64,000 bases of DNA from Ornithinimicrobium murale (GCF_003352835.1 NZ_QLVD01000015.1:124001-188000); one strand, 5' to 3'; positions 8,818 through 17,646 are shown, numbered from the stretch's first letter. Notes: generated by a model from the sequence alone, not told the origin. Numbers and translations: made by a program.

Positions 8818-10575
8818 CTAGGTCCGGGACCTCCAGCGGTCCTCGGGGTCCCAGTCGCCGCGGTTCAGGTCGACGCTCTCGGGGGTGTGCAGGCGAATCA
8901 TCGTGCGGGTGACGCCGGCGGCGATCCGGCGCGGCGTGGCCAGCGACACCCCCACCATCGCCAGGAAGGCCAGGGGCATCGTCCACGCGGCGGGCTGGGC
9001 CAGCAGTGGCCCCCACCAGCCGCTCTGCGGTGACCACAGGATCGTCCCCAGCACCGCCAGCGTGGAGAGCCCACCGCCGGTGACCAGCCCGGCGATGGCA
9101 CCCGCGTCCGTGAGCCGTCGCCACCAGATCCCGAGCACCAGCAGCGGACAGAAGCTGGAGGCGGCGACCGCGAAAGCCAGACCGACCACGTCAGCGATCC
9201 CGAGGGACGGGCTCGACAGGGCCAGGGTGATGGGGACGACCAGCGCCAGGAGAGCGCTGAGCCGGAAGGCCCGCACCGGGTTGCGCACCCGCCGTCCGAT
9301 GAGGTCCTGCGAGAGCACACCGGCCACCGAGATCGTGAGCCCGGAGGAGGTGGACAGAAACGCGGCGAAGGCGCCGGCGGTGACCAGGGCGGTCAGCGCA
9401 TCACCTGCCATCCCGTCGATGAGCCGTCCCGGCAGCAGCAGGACGACGGCATCGGTGCGTCCGGTGAGCAGCAGCTCCGGGGTGTAGATCCGGCCGATGG
9501 CTCCGTAGATCGTCGGCAGCAGGTAGAACAGGCCGAGCAGCCCGAGCACGGCCACCGTGGTGCGCCGAGCAGCCCGCCCGTCTGGGTTGGTGTAGAAGCG
9601 CACCAGCACGTGCGGCAGGCCCATCGTGCCGAAGAACAGGGCCAGGATCAGCGAGTAGGTCGAGTACAGCGGGTGCTCGCTGGCCGCCCGGAGGGGGAGC
9701 AGCCAGTCGTCGCCTGCCAGGGGGGTGAGGGAGTCGGCGTGCGGGATGAGCGCTCCGGCCGGGAAGGTCACCTCGGTGCCGGTGGTCAGGGTGTGGCTGC
9801 CGGGACCGAGCCGGAGAGCACCGTCCACCGGTTCCCCGTTCACGATCCCCTCCGCCCACACCTCGAGAGGCTCCTGGACGGCCACGGACACACTCGTGGC
9901 GATCTCGACCGAGGTGTCCGCGGCAAAGACCGGCGGGCCGTCCTGGTTGATCGTCGGGGTGCCCTGCGACTGCCAGACCAGCACGATGAAGATCGCCGGC
10001 AGAGCCAGGGCAGTCAGCTTCAACCAGTACTGGAACGCCTGCACGAAGGTGATGCTCCGCATACCGCCGGAGAGCACCCCCACCAGGACGACCACGGCGA
10101 CCAGGACCGGCCCCAGCCACTGGGGCGCACCGGTCACGGTGCGCACGGTGAGTCCGGCGGCCTGGAACTGGGGGAGCAGGTAGAGCCAACCGATGGTGAC
10201 GACCAGGACGCTGGCCGTCCGCCGGGCGGGCAGCGACTCCAGACGGGCCTCGGCGAAGTCCGGCAGGGTGTAGGCCCCGGATCGTCGCAGCGGGGCGGCG
10301 ACCAGGACCAGCAGGACCAGATAGCCGGCCGTGTAGCCCACCGGGAACCAGAGCATGTCGGCCCCGTAGGCCAGCACCAGCCCGGCGACACCGAGGAAGG
10401 AGGCCGCCGAGAGGTACTCACCACCGATGGCCGAGGCGTTCCAGAACGGGGTGACAGTCCGCGAGGCGACGTAGAAGTCGCTGGTGGTTCGGGCGGCGCG
10501 GATCCCCACGATGCCGACCAGGATCGTGGCCACCGCGGTGACCAGGATGGCGGCCATCCCGATCGTGGGGCTCAT
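8818..10575 (-). CDS. Second sodium:solute symporter (SSS family, ActP/MctC-like)
   Basis: A 585-residue transporter with about 13 membrane helices. SSS features include TSDFYVASR, GEYLSAASFLGVAGL and SITFVQAFQYWLKL. Compared with the first symporter it has a large extra loop at ~235-310, rich in acidic and small residues (EIATSVSVAVQEPLEVWAEG region), probably exposed outside the membrane. ATG 10575 is chosen because it overlaps the upstream small-subunit stop by four bases. The run kinase, regulator, small subunit, symporter is continuous on the minus strand, so its expression is probably controlled by the LytTR pair. A monocarboxylate such as pyruvate or acetate is a reasonable guess. Confidence 0.84.
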   Translation of the reverse strand: MSPTIGMAAILVTAVATILVGIVGIRAARTTSDFYVASRTVTPFWNASAIGGEYLSAASFLGVAGLVLAYGADMLWFPVGYTAGYLVLLVLVAAPLRRSGAYTLPDFAEARLESLPARRTASVLVVTIGWLYLLPQFQAAGLTVRTVTGAPQWLGPVLVAVVVLVGVLSGGMRSITFVQAFQYWLKLTALALPAIFIVLVWQSQGTPTINQDGPPVFAADTSVEIATSVSVAVQEPLEVWAEGIVNGEPVDGALRLGPGSHTLTTGTEVTFPAGALIPHADSLTPLAGDDWLLPLRAASEHPLYSTYSLILALFFGTMGLPHVLVRFYTNPDGRAARRTTVAVLGLLGLFYLLPTIYGAIGRIYTPELLLTGRTDAVVLLLPGRLIDGMAGDALTALVTAGAFAAFLSTSSGLTISVAGVLSQDLIGRRVRNPVRAFRLSALLALVVPITLALSSPSLGIADVVGLAFAVAASSFCPLLVLGIWWRRLTDAGAIAGLVTGGGLSTLAVLGTILWSPQSGWWGPLLAQPAAWTMPLAFLAMVGVSLATPRRIAAGVTRTMIRLHTPESVDLNRGDWDPEDRWRSRT

Positions 10576-10934
10576 CGGCGGTTGAGGATGTCCGCGAAGT
10601 CGCGCTCGATGCGCTCGGCGTTGCTGGCATAGAACCACGCGGCGCCGAGGAACGCGGGATAGACCACCACGCCCAGGATCAGCCACGGCAGGGTGATCCC
10701 GAGGACACTGATGGCGGTGATCTCAGGGAACACCCGGAAGACAAGTGGGAGGGCAGCCAGGACCCCTAGCGCGACCGTGAGCACCGCCAGGGCCAGGCGC
10801 AGCTGGGAGCGGATCAGCGAGGAGATGTAGACCTCACCGAGCTCGGTCTGCTCATCGATCTCGTGGGTCAGCGAGGCGGGGCGCATCCGGGGCCGCAGCC
10901 GGCTCGGGTGGGTGACAGTCACCCGCTCCCTCAT
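10572..10934 (-). CDS. Small membrane subunit paired with the second symporter (DUF485-like)
   Basis: A 120-residue protein with two hydrophobic helices at about residues 48-70 and 78-100 and a charged C-terminus (NAERIERDFADILNRR). It resembles the small partners encoded beside SSS monocarboxylate transporters (DUF485 type), although similarity is loose. It overlaps the response-regulator stop by four bases at its start and the symporter start by four bases at its end, so it is locked into the operon. The N-terminal ~40 residues are basic and may begin at a later start. Confidence 0.7.
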   Translation of the reverse strand: MRERVTVTHPSRLRPRMRPASLTHEIDEQTELGEVYISSLIRSQLRLALAVLTVALGVLAALPLVFRVFPEITAISVLGITLPWLILGVVVYPAFLGAAWFYASNAERIERDFADILNRR

Positions 10935-11659
10935 CGGCTCGCCCGCTTGACCAGCAGGTCCCGCAGCTCGCGGGTGTGGCGCCGGCTGACCGTCAGGCCC
11001 TGACCGCCCACGACGACGGTGTAGCGGCCACCGTCCACCCGGATCTCCTCCACGTGCTGCAGCGAGACCAGGTGGCTGCGGTGGATCCGGACGAACCCGG
11101 CGTCGGCCCAGCGCTCCTCCAGGGCCGCCAGCGGGGCACGCAGCAGGTGGCTGCCGTCGGAGGTGTGCAGCCGGGCATAGTCACCCTGCGCCGTGACATA
11201 GCGGATCTCGCTGCGACGCACGAACCTGGTGACCCCGGCGAGCTCGACGGGGATCGACTCATCCGGTGGGTCCTCCGAGCCGGGGGAGGCCACGCCCTCG
11301 ATGTGCTCCAGCGCCCGGCCCAGGGCCGCGCTCAGCCGCGCGGGACGGTAGGGCTTCATCACATAGTCGACGGCCTGCACGTCGAAGGCGTCCACGGCGT
11401 GGTTCTCATAGGCCGTCACGAAGACGACGGCCGGGGGCCGGCGGAAGCGCGCGAGCACGCGGGCCAGGTCCAACCCCGACAGGCCAGGCATGCGGATGTC
11501 GAGGAAGACGATGTCGACGTCCTCCTGCTCCAGGAGGCGCAGCGCGCCGGCGCCCTCGGTGGCGGTGAGGACGCGGTCGACACGGTCGTCGGCCGACAGC
11601 AGGTGCGCTATCTCGCGCAGGGCTGGCGGTTCGTCATCGACGGCGAGGACGCACGGCAT
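10931..11659 (-). CDS. LytTR-family response regulator
   Basis: A 242-residue two-component regulator. The receiver domain covers residues ~3-120, with acidic pocket Asp8/Asp9, phospho-acceptor Asp54 (VFLDIRMPG), a Thr in VTAY and the Lys of VMKPYRP. The LytTR DNA-binding domain covers ~140-238 (RYVTAQGDYARLHT, FVRIHRSHLVSL, LTVSRRHTREL). The start ATG 11659 opens directly on the receiver fold; longer versions would overlap the kinase. It overlaps the small symporter subunit by four bases. Related pairs (BtsSR, YpdAB) sense pyruvate and switch on transporter genes, so direct control of the adjoining symporter is the likely role. Confidence 0.9.
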   Translation of the reverse strand: MPCVLAVDDEPPALREIAHLLSADDRVDRVLTATEGAGALRLLEQEDVDIVFLDIRMPGLSGLDLARVLARFRRPPAVVFVTAYENHAVDAFDVQAVDYVMKPYRPARLSAALGRALEHIEGVASPGSEDPPDESIPVELAGVTRFVRRSEIRYVTAQGDYARLHTSDGSHLLRAPLAALEERWADAGFVRIHRSHLVSLQHVEEIRVDGGRYTVVVGGQGLTVSRRHTRELRDLLVKRASR

Positions 11660-11724
11660 ACGAGGCAGGGTAGTCGGCTCGTCAAGATCGCGTCGGGAAT
11701 CATCCTGACCGTCGGGTGGCGGGC

Positions 11725-12906
11725 TCAGCTGGCGTGCACCCCGGGGGCGTACTTGGGCACCCGCAGGCTGATCCTGGTCCCGGCACCCGGGGCGGTCTCG
11801 ACGACCAGCCCGTGCTCGTCGCCGAAGACGCTGCGGAGGCGCTCGTCGACGTTGCCCAGCCCGACGTGGTCGCCGCTCTCGCCGACCAGGTTCTGCAGCA
11901 CCCGCTCGGGCTCCATGCCCACGCCGTCGTCCTCGATGCTGATGCTCGCCTCGTTGCCGGCGTCCTCGGCCACGATGGTGATCCGGCCGGTCCCCTCTCG
12001 TCTCTCCAGGCCGTGCCGCACCGCGTTCTCCACCAGCGGCTGCAGGCACAGGAAGGGCACCGCGACCGGCAGCACCTCGGGGGAGACGCGCAGGGTCACC
12101 TCGAGTCGCCCACCGAAGCGGGCCTGCTCCAGGGTCAGGTAGCGCTCGATGGAGCGCAGCTCCTCGGCCAGCGTGGTGAACTCACCGTGCCGCCGGAAGG
12201 AGTAGCGGGTGAAGTCGGCAAAGTCCAGCAGGAGCTCCCGGGCGTGCTCGGGGTCGGTGCGCACGTAGGACGCGATCGCCCCCAGGCTGTTGTAGATGAA
12301 GTGGGGGGAGATCTGCGCCCGCAGTGCCCGGATCTCCGCCTCGGCCAGCTTGGCGCGGGAGCGGTCCAGCTCCGCGAGCTCCAGCTGGCCGGACACGAAC
12401 CGCGCAACCTCCTCGACCGCGCGCACCAGACGCGCCGAAGGACGGCTGCCCGTGTAGGCCGTGAGCGCACCGACCACGTGGTCCTCGGTCGTCAGCGCCG
12501 CGGTGACGGCGTGCCGCACCAGGCACTCCGGGTCCGCGCAGGCCACGGGGGTCGGGCCGAGCACCCCCGTGGAGCCGTCCCGGACCGTCGCGCGGGCGTG
12601 GCTCACCGCGTGGTGGGCATGGGCGTCGGAGCCCGTCCCGTCCCAGGCCAGCAGGGTGGTGCCGTCGGTGAGCGCGATGGCCGGCACCCCCAGCAGGTCC
12701 CGCAGGTGTCGTGCGGCACGCTCGGCTCCCGCCTCGAGCCCGGCGCGCAGGGCGGGTGTGGCCAGACTGCTCATGTGCAGGACGCGGTAGGTTGCCTGGT
12801 CCTCGGTCGTCCCCAGCACCAGGCGCGAACGGACGAACCAGGTGAGCAACGCGGCACCGGCGGCGATGATGAGCAGCCCGATCCCGACGGCCAGCGCGGT
12901 GTCCAT
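11725..12906 (-). CDS. LytS-type sensor histidine kinase
   Basis: A 393-residue kinase with one N-terminal membrane helix (residues ~5-25), a GAF-like sensor region (~45-165), a dimerisation helix, and the His_kinase motif ISPHFIYNSL with His202. The HATPase domain follows, with the N box LQPLVENAVRHGLE and a G box around IEDDGVGM. Only one membrane segment is seen, so sensing is probably cytoplasmic through the GAF-like domain, unlike the many-helix BtsS. A TAGGCT element (12914-12919, minus strand) lies seven bases before ATG 12906. It is the first gene of the kinase-regulator-transporter unit, 65 bp before the regulator. Confidence 0.9.
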   Translation of the reverse strand: MDTALAVGIGLLIIAAGAALLTWFVRSRLVLGTTEDQATYRVLHMSSLATPALRAGLEAGAERAARHLRDLLGVPAIALTDGTTLLAWDGTGSDAHAHHAVSHARATVRDGSTGVLGPTPVACADPECLVRHAVTAALTTEDHVVGALTAYTGSRPSARLVRAVEEVARFVSGQLELAELDRSRAKLAEAEIRALRAQISPHFIYNSLGAIASYVRTDPEHARELLLDFADFTRYSFRRHGEFTTLAEELRSIERYLTLEQARFGGRLEVTLRVSPEVLPVAVPFLCLQPLVENAVRHGLERREGTGRITIVAEDAGNEASISIEDDGVGMEPERVLQNLVGESGDHVGLGNVDERLRSVFGDEHGLVVETAPGAGTRISLRVPKYAPGVHAS

Positions 12907-12934
12907 GGCCGGTCAGCCTAGAGCCAGACTCGAT

Positions 12935-13279
12935 CTAGGACCCGGCACGACGCAGCAGTATGCCGATCAGTCGCCATCCCAGGAGCCCGGCGCCGAGCGC
13001 CAGGGTCGCCACGACCAGGAACGGCAGGGCGGTGCCCTGGCCCGAGAGTGCACGCAGGCCGATCCCGCCGAAGAGGGTGACCAGCCACAGCAGGCCGCCG
13101 GCCCGGAAGGCTGCGTGGCGCAGTCCGAGGAGGTGGTTCGCAGCCCAGCCGATGACCAGGGCCGCCAGGAACGGCCAGAGCGCGTGCAGGGTGCCCACAG
13201 ACAGGACGCCCTCCTGGTGGGTGACGCGTCCGATGAGGACGAAGGCGAGGACCACGAGCAGGTCCGGGAGATAGCGCAC
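12935..13279 (-). CDS. DUF3054 membrane protein
   Basis: A 114-residue protein with four membrane helices filling almost the whole length. The start (YLPDLLVVLAFVLIGRVTHQEG) and the motif WAANHLLGLR match the DUF3054 family, which is widespread in actinobacteria and has no known role. GTG 13279 is the start. The next gene upstream is the divergent MFS pump, so the 157-bp gap holds promoters for both directions. Confidence 0.8.
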   Translation of the reverse strand: MRYLPDLLVVLAFVLIGRVTHQEGVLSVGTLHALWPFLAALVIGWAANHLLGLRHAAFRAGGLLWLVTLFGGIGLRALSGQGTALPFLVVATLALGAGLLGWRLIGILLRRAGS

Positions 13280-13317
13280 CGGCCCAGGGTGTCATAGCGA
13301 CACGCTAGACTCGGTGA

Positions 13318-13341
13318 GGAGGTGAACAGTTGTTCACCTCC
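13318..13341. promoter_or_regulatory. Perfect palindromic operator candidate upstream of the MFS-tetR unit
   Basis: Arms 13318-13328 (GGAGGTGAACA) and 13331-13341 are exact reverse complements with a two-base centre. It lies about 95 bp upstream of the MFS start and just downstream of a TAGACT -10-like element (13306-13311). A shorter inverted repeat, GTGTC/GACAC, lies at 13289-13303. The size and symmetry fit a TetR-dimer site, and the co-transcribed TetR is the obvious candidate. Confidence 0.7.
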
Positions 13342-13436
13342 CTGTTCGCCGGCATCGTTCATGAGCACCGCCGGGTGGCCGTCACTGGGGTTGGTCACCG
13401 TCGTCGTCCGTCCGTCACATCTTTCGCAGGAGCAGC

Positions 13437-15482
13437 GTGTCCAGGTCTGCCACCACCACTCGCCCCGACGCCACACCCGAGGCGGCCCGGGGAGTCGCCA
13501 CGGGCCTGATCATCACGGTGCTGGGCCTGTGCGGCACCCTGGTGTCCCTGCAGCAGACCCTGGTCCTGCCGCTGCTGCCAGACTTCCCGCAGATCCTCGA
13601 CACGAGCACTGACAATGCGTCCTGGCTGATCACCATCACCCTGCTCACCGGCGCCGTCGGCACGCCGATCGTGTCCCGCCTGGCGGACATGTTCGGCAAG
13701 CGGCTGATGTTGCTGGTCTGCCTCGGGGCGGTGATCCTCGGTTCGGCACTGGGGGCGGTGAGCGAGACCCTCGCTCCGGTGATCATCGCGCGCGGGCTCA
13801 CCGGCATCGGCACGAGCCTGGTGCCAGTTGGCATCAGCATCATGCGGGACCATCTGCCCAGCGAGAAGGTGGGCTCGGGTGTCGCCCTGATGAGCGCGAC
13901 CCTCGGCATCGGCGGAGCCGTCGGGATGCCGGTCGCCGGGGTGATCTACCAGAACTTCGACTGGCAGATGCTGTTCCTGGTCTCGGGCGGGTTCGCGGTG
14001 CTGATGTTCGTCCTGGTGCTCCTGGTGGTGCCGGAGTCCACCGTGCGCACCCGCGGACGGTTCGACTACGTCGGCGCGGTGCTGCTCTCGATCGCGCTGA
14101 CCAGTTTCCTGCTCGCCGTCTCCAAGGCCGGCTCGTGGGGATGGTTCGACCGGCTGACCATCTCCCTGGTCATCCTCGCCGGTCTGGTCCTGGCTGCCTG
14201 GGTGCCCTGGGAGCTGCGCCAGGGGCAGCCGCTGGTGGACATCCGCACCTCGATGCGCCGGACGGTGCTGTTGACCAACGCCGCCTCGATCCTGATCGGG
14301 TTGGCCATGTTCGCCAACTTCCTGACCAGCGCCCAGCAGGTGCAGATGCCGGAGGAGACCGGCTACGGCTTCGGACTGTCGGTGATCGAGACCGGCCTGG
14401 TGCTGCTGCCCCAGGGGCTCCTGATGGTTCTGATGTCCCCGGTGGCGGCCTGGCTCATCCGGGTCTACGGCCCGCGGGCGATGCTCATCGGTGGGGCCGT
14501 CGTCATCGCGGTCGGCTTCGTGCTGCGGGCGTTCCTGCACAGCTCCGTCGTGGAGGTGATGATCGCGGCCGGCATCAGCTCGTTGGGCACCGCCCTGGCC
14601 TTCGCCGCGATGCCCACCCTGATCATGCGCTCGGTGCCGATCACCGAGACCGCATCGGCCAACGGTCTGAACACCTTGTTGCGAGCCATCGGCACCTCCA
14701 GCGCCAGCGCCCTGGTCGCGGCCCTGTTCGCCGCGATGGCGATGGACGGGATGCCGACCGTGCCCCGCTTCGAGGCCTACCAGCTGGTCTTCTGGATCGG
14801 CGCGGCCGCCGCGCTGCTCGGGGCCCTGATCGCCGGCTTCATCGTCCGCCCGGTGGCCGTGGCGCGCGAGCCTGAGGTGCCGGGCCAGGTCCTGGCGGCC
14901 GAGCGGCACGAGCTGAAGGGCCCCGAGGCCGAGAACGAGGTCGTCGTCGGTGGGGTCGTGACCGACGAGCAGGACCGCCCGATCAAGCAGGCCGTGGTCA
15001 CCGTGCTCCAGCCGGACGGGCGACACGTCGACTGGGGGCGCACCGACAACGCGGGCCGCTACACCCTGGCGCTGCCGCAGGCCGGCCGCTACCTGGTCGT
15101 GGTCAGTGCGGACGGCTGGGGGCCGATGTCCGGTCTGGAGGACCTCGGGGACGCCGACCTGGACCAGATCCGGATGAACCGCCGGCTCCTGCTGACCGGT
15201 CACATCACTGACGACGGTGAGCCGCTGGGCGGGGTCATGCTGTCGCTGATCCGCCACTCGGGGGAGTACGTCGCGACCAAGCACGCCGATGACGAGGGCG
15301 GCTACGAGATCGGTCTGCCGCCCCCGGGGCGCTATGTCCTCACGGTCGTCGACCACGCCACCGCCCGGACCCGCTCGAGGGCGGTCCAGATCGGGTCGAC
15401 CTCGAGCACCCTGGACATCGACATCGTCACCGGGATCCCGCGCAGCCGTCCCCGCCCGACCGAGGCGACCCCGGTCCGGTGA
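13437..15482 (+). CDS. DHA2-type MFS drug efflux pump with C-terminal carboxypeptidase-regulatory-like repeats
   Basis: A 681-residue protein. Residues ~20-480 form a 14-helix EmrB/QacA-type major facilitator (RLADMFGKR in loop 2-3, motif C-like GGAVGMPVAGVIYQNF). After the last helix, ~190 residues contain two beta-sandwich repeats of the carboxypeptidase-regulatory/CnaB-like kind (GGVVTDEQDRPI with GRYTLALP, and a second copy with GGYEIGLPPPGRYVLTV). Fourteen helices put both ends inside the cell, so this domain should be cytoplasmic, which is unusual for such folds. GTG 13437 has AGGAG upstream. Its stop overlaps the tetR start by four bases. Expected role: export of a toxic compound, repressed by the partner TetR. 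Confidence 0.87.
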   Translation: MSRSATTTRPDATPEAARGVATGLIITVLGLCGTLVSLQQTLVLPLLPDFPQILDTSTDNASWLITITLLTGAVGTPIVSRLADMFGKRLMLLVCLGAVILGSALGAVSETLAPVIIARGLTGIGTSLVPVGISIMRDHLPSEKVGSGVALMSATLGIGGAVGMPVAGVIYQNFDWQMLFLVSGGFAVLMFVLVLLVVPESTVRTRGRFDYVGAVLLSIALTSFLLAVSKAGSWGWFDRLTISLVILAGLVLAAWVPWELRQGQPLVDIRTSMRRTVLLTNAASILIGLAMFANFLTSAQQVQMPEETGYGFGLSVIETGLVLLPQGLLMVLMSPVAAWLIRVYGPRAMLIGGAVVIAVGFVLRAFLHSSVVEVMIAAGISSLGTALAFAAMPTLIMRSVPITETASANGLNTLLRAIGTSSASALVAALFAAMAMDGMPTVPRFEAYQLVFWIGAAAALLGALIAGFIVRPVAVAREPEVPGQVLAAERHELKGPEAENEVVVGGVVTDEQDRPIKQAVVTVLQPDGRHVDWGRTDNAGRYTLALPQAGRYLVVVSADGWGPMSGLEDLGDADLDQIRMNRRLLLTGHITDDGEPLGGVMLSLIRHSGEYVATKHADDEGGYEIGLPPPGRYVLTVVDHATARTRSRAVQIGSTSSTLDIDIVTGIPRSRPRPTEATPVR

Positions 15483-16081
15483 GCGAGCGCCGTGACCCGG
15501 GCCGCGACACCGGCGCCGAGGTCCTCCAGGCCGCCCGCCGACTCTTCGGGGAGCGCGGCTACTCCGCGGTCACGATCCGGGAGATCGCGGCGGCGGCAGG
15601 AGTGTCGCCGGCGATGGTGATGAAGGTCGGCGGCAGCAAGGAGCAGCTGCACGCGCGGGCGACCCCCCTCGAGCCCGAGCCGCTGTCCGGTGACGTGCCT
15701 CTGGCCGGTCTCGGCGAGCTCCTCGTCCGGCGCATGCTGACCCGCCGCGAGCAGGCCGGCGCCGAACCATGGCTGCGGGCGCTGTACCTGCTGGCGGACG
15801 CCCCCGACCCCGTCGCAGCCCGGCGGGAGTTCCGGGAGCGCTTCCTCAGCCGGTTCGACGTGCCAGGGGCCGCCCCTGCGGTCGCCGCACACGTGCGTCG
15901 GCACAGCGACCAGCTGGCCTGCCTCATGCTGGGCCTGGCCGCGGGCACCAGGACCATGCACCTGCTGGACCCGGCCACGACGGACAACGAGGCCGCCATC
16001 CGGGAGTACGGCGCCATCGTGCAGCAGGTCCTGGACCGGATGGCGGACCACCCCGCGGCGACCGGAGTGTCCGCAACCTAG
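15479..16081 (+). CDS. TetR-family transcriptional regulator
   Basis: A 200-residue repressor-type protein. The N-terminal helix-turn-helix lies at ~12-55 (AARRLFGERGYSAVTIREIAAAAGVSPAMV). The rest is the helical ligand and dimer domain. GTG 15479 overlaps the MFS stop (GTGA), so pump and regulator are made from one mRNA. The perfect palindrome at 13318-13341 is its likely operator, giving self-control and pump control. The usual YYHF-like segment after the recognition helix is changed to VMKVGGSKEQL, but length and fold look normal. Confidence 0.88.
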   Translation: MSERRDPGRDTGAEVLQAARRLFGERGYSAVTIREIAAAAGVSPAMVMKVGGSKEQLHARATPLEPEPLSGDVPLAGLGELLVRRMLTRREQAGAEPWLRALYLLADAPDPVAARREFRERFLSRFDVPGAAPAVAAHVRRHSDQLACLMLGLAAGTRTMHLLDPATTDNEAAIREYGAIVQQVLDRMADHPAATGVSAT

Positions 16082-16084
16082 GCT
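16079..16084 (+). promoter_or_regulatory. -10-like element (TAGGCT) for dop
   Basis: TAGGCT overlaps the tetR stop codon and ends six bases before ATG 16091. No Shine-Dalgarno sequence is present, so dop is probably leaderless and has its own promoter. Confidence 0.5.
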
Positions 16085-16090
16085 CGACGC

Positions 16091-17605
16091 ATGACTGTGC
16101 GCCGCGTGATCGGGACCGAGACGGAGTACGGCGTCACGCGCCCGGGGGACCCCCGGGCCAATCCGGTGGGCCTCTCGGGCCTGGTGGTGCGCGCCTACGC
16201 CACCGGGGAAGGGCCGACCCGGGCCCTGCCGACCGGTTCCGGCTGGGACTACGCCGACGAGACGCCACTGCGGGATGCCCGAGGGTTCGAGATGGCCCGC
16301 GCGCTGGCCGACCTGAGTCAGCTCACCGACGTGGACGACCCCACCACGGCCAATTCCGTGCTCTCCAACGGGGCCCGCCTCTACGTCGACCACGCCCACC
16401 CGGAGTACTCCTCGCCGGAGGTGCTCAGCCCGCGGGACGCGGTCACCTGGGACCGTGCAGGGGATGAGGTCATGCTCAGGGCGCTGGCCCACCTCGCCGA
16501 ACAGGGGGACCAGCTGCGCCTCTACAAGAACAACGTGGACGGCAAGGGCGCCTCCTACGGCACCCACGAGAACTACCTGGTGCCGCGCGAGGTGCCCTTC
16601 CTGTCCATCGCGGCCGGTCTGGTGCCCTTCTTCGTGGCGCGGCAGGTGCTGGTCGGCGCCGGGCGGGTCGGACTGGGGCAGTTCTCGGAGCAGCCGGGGT
16701 TCCAGATCAGTCAGCGCGCCGACTACATCGAGACCGACATCGGGCTGGAGACCACACTCAAGCGGCCGATCGTCAACACCCGGGACGAGCCGCACGCCAC
16801 GGGCGCGAAATACCGTCGCCTGCACATCATCGTGGGCGATGCCACGCTGTGCGACGTCGGCACGCTGTTGCGGCTCGGGACCACCAGCCTCGTGCTGGGC
16901 CTGATCGAGGCGGGACGGTCGCCCGGGCTCGAGCTCGCCGACCCCGTGGCCGCGATCCGCGCCATCTCCCACGACCCGACGCTGCGCGCGACGGTTGACC
17001 TGGTGGACGGCCGCCAGCTGACTGCGCTGGAGATCCTGGCCGTCTACCGGGAGGCGATCCAGGATCACCTCGGACCGGCGGTCGATGCGGACACCCGGGA
17101 GGTCCTGGAGCACTGGGACTCGGTCGCCGCAGACCTGGCAACCGACCCGTCGCGGTGCGTGGGTCGCGTCGACTGGGTCACCAAGCAGGCCCTGCTGGAG
17201 GGCTATCGGCGACGCGACGGGATGGAGTGGGGTGACCCGCGGCTGACCGCGATCGACATCCAGTGGTCCGACCTGGACCCGAGCCGCGGGCTGGCCGCCC
17301 GGATGCGCGCCTCGGGCCGGTTGGTCAGCCTGGTCACGCCCGAAGAGGTCGCCGAAGCGGTCATCCGGCCTCCCCAGGAGACGCGGGCCTGGTTCCGTGG
17401 CGAGTGCATCAGCCGGTTTGCCGGATCGGTGCGGGCTGCGTCGTGGGACTCGGTCGTCTTCGAGCCGGCGCGCGGCACCAAGGGACTGCGACGAGTGCAG
17501 ATGCCCGAACCGTTGAAGGGGTCCATGGAGGACATCGGTCCGCTGCTGGAGTCGGTGACCGATGTGGACGACCTGTTGGGCCATCTTGTCGCCGGCGAGG
17601 ACTAG
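16091..17605 (+). CDS. dop: Pup deamidase/depupylase Dop
   Basis: A 504-residue enzyme of the carboxylate-amine/glutamine-synthetase-like fold. It converts the C-terminal Gln of Pup to Glu and also removes Pup from substrates. The N-terminal GTETEYGV provides the nucleotide/Mg site, and the catalytic aspartate is Asp100 in RLYVDHAHPEYSSPE. The long insert between them (residues ~40-88) is the Dop loop that PafA lacks, which separates the two paralogues in this window. Pup here ends in Gln, so Dop is needed. It lies 41 bp upstream of pup. A TAGGCT element directly precedes the start. Confidence 0.96.
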   Translation: MTVRRVIGTETEYGVTRPGDPRANPVGLSGLVVRAYATGEGPTRALPTGSGWDYADETPLRDARGFEMARALADLSQLTDVDDPTTANSVLSNGARLYVDHAHPEYSSPEVLSPRDAVTWDRAGDEVMLRALAHLAEQGDQLRLYKNNVDGKGASYGTHENYLVPREVPFLSIAAGLVPFFVARQVLVGAGRVGLGQFSEQPGFQISQRADYIETDIGLETTLKRPIVNTRDEPHATGAKYRRLHIIVGDATLCDVGTLLRLGTTSLVLGLIEAGRSPGLELADPVAAIRAISHDPTLRATVDLVDGRQLTALEILAVYREAIQDHLGPAVDADTREVLEHWDSVAADLATDPSRCVGRVDWVTKQALLEGYRRRDGMEWGDPRLTAIDIQWSDLDPSRGLAARMRASGRLVSLVTPEEVAEAVIRPPQETRAWFRGECISRFAGSVRAASWDSVVFEPARGTKGLRRVQMPEPLKGSMEDIGPLLESVTDVDDLLGHLVAGED

Positions 17606-17608
17606 GGT
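17603..17608 (+). promoter_or_regulatory. -10-like element (TAGGGT) before pup
   Basis: TAGGGT overlaps the dop stop codon, 38 bases before the pup ATG. The leader between contains AGGAGG (17636-17641), so pup would be translated from a normal ribosome site. A separate pup-prcBA-pafA promoter is possible. Confidence 0.35.
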
Positions 17609-17646
17609 CGTAGGTAGGCAGCACTCGACCGTCACAGGAGGCACCC

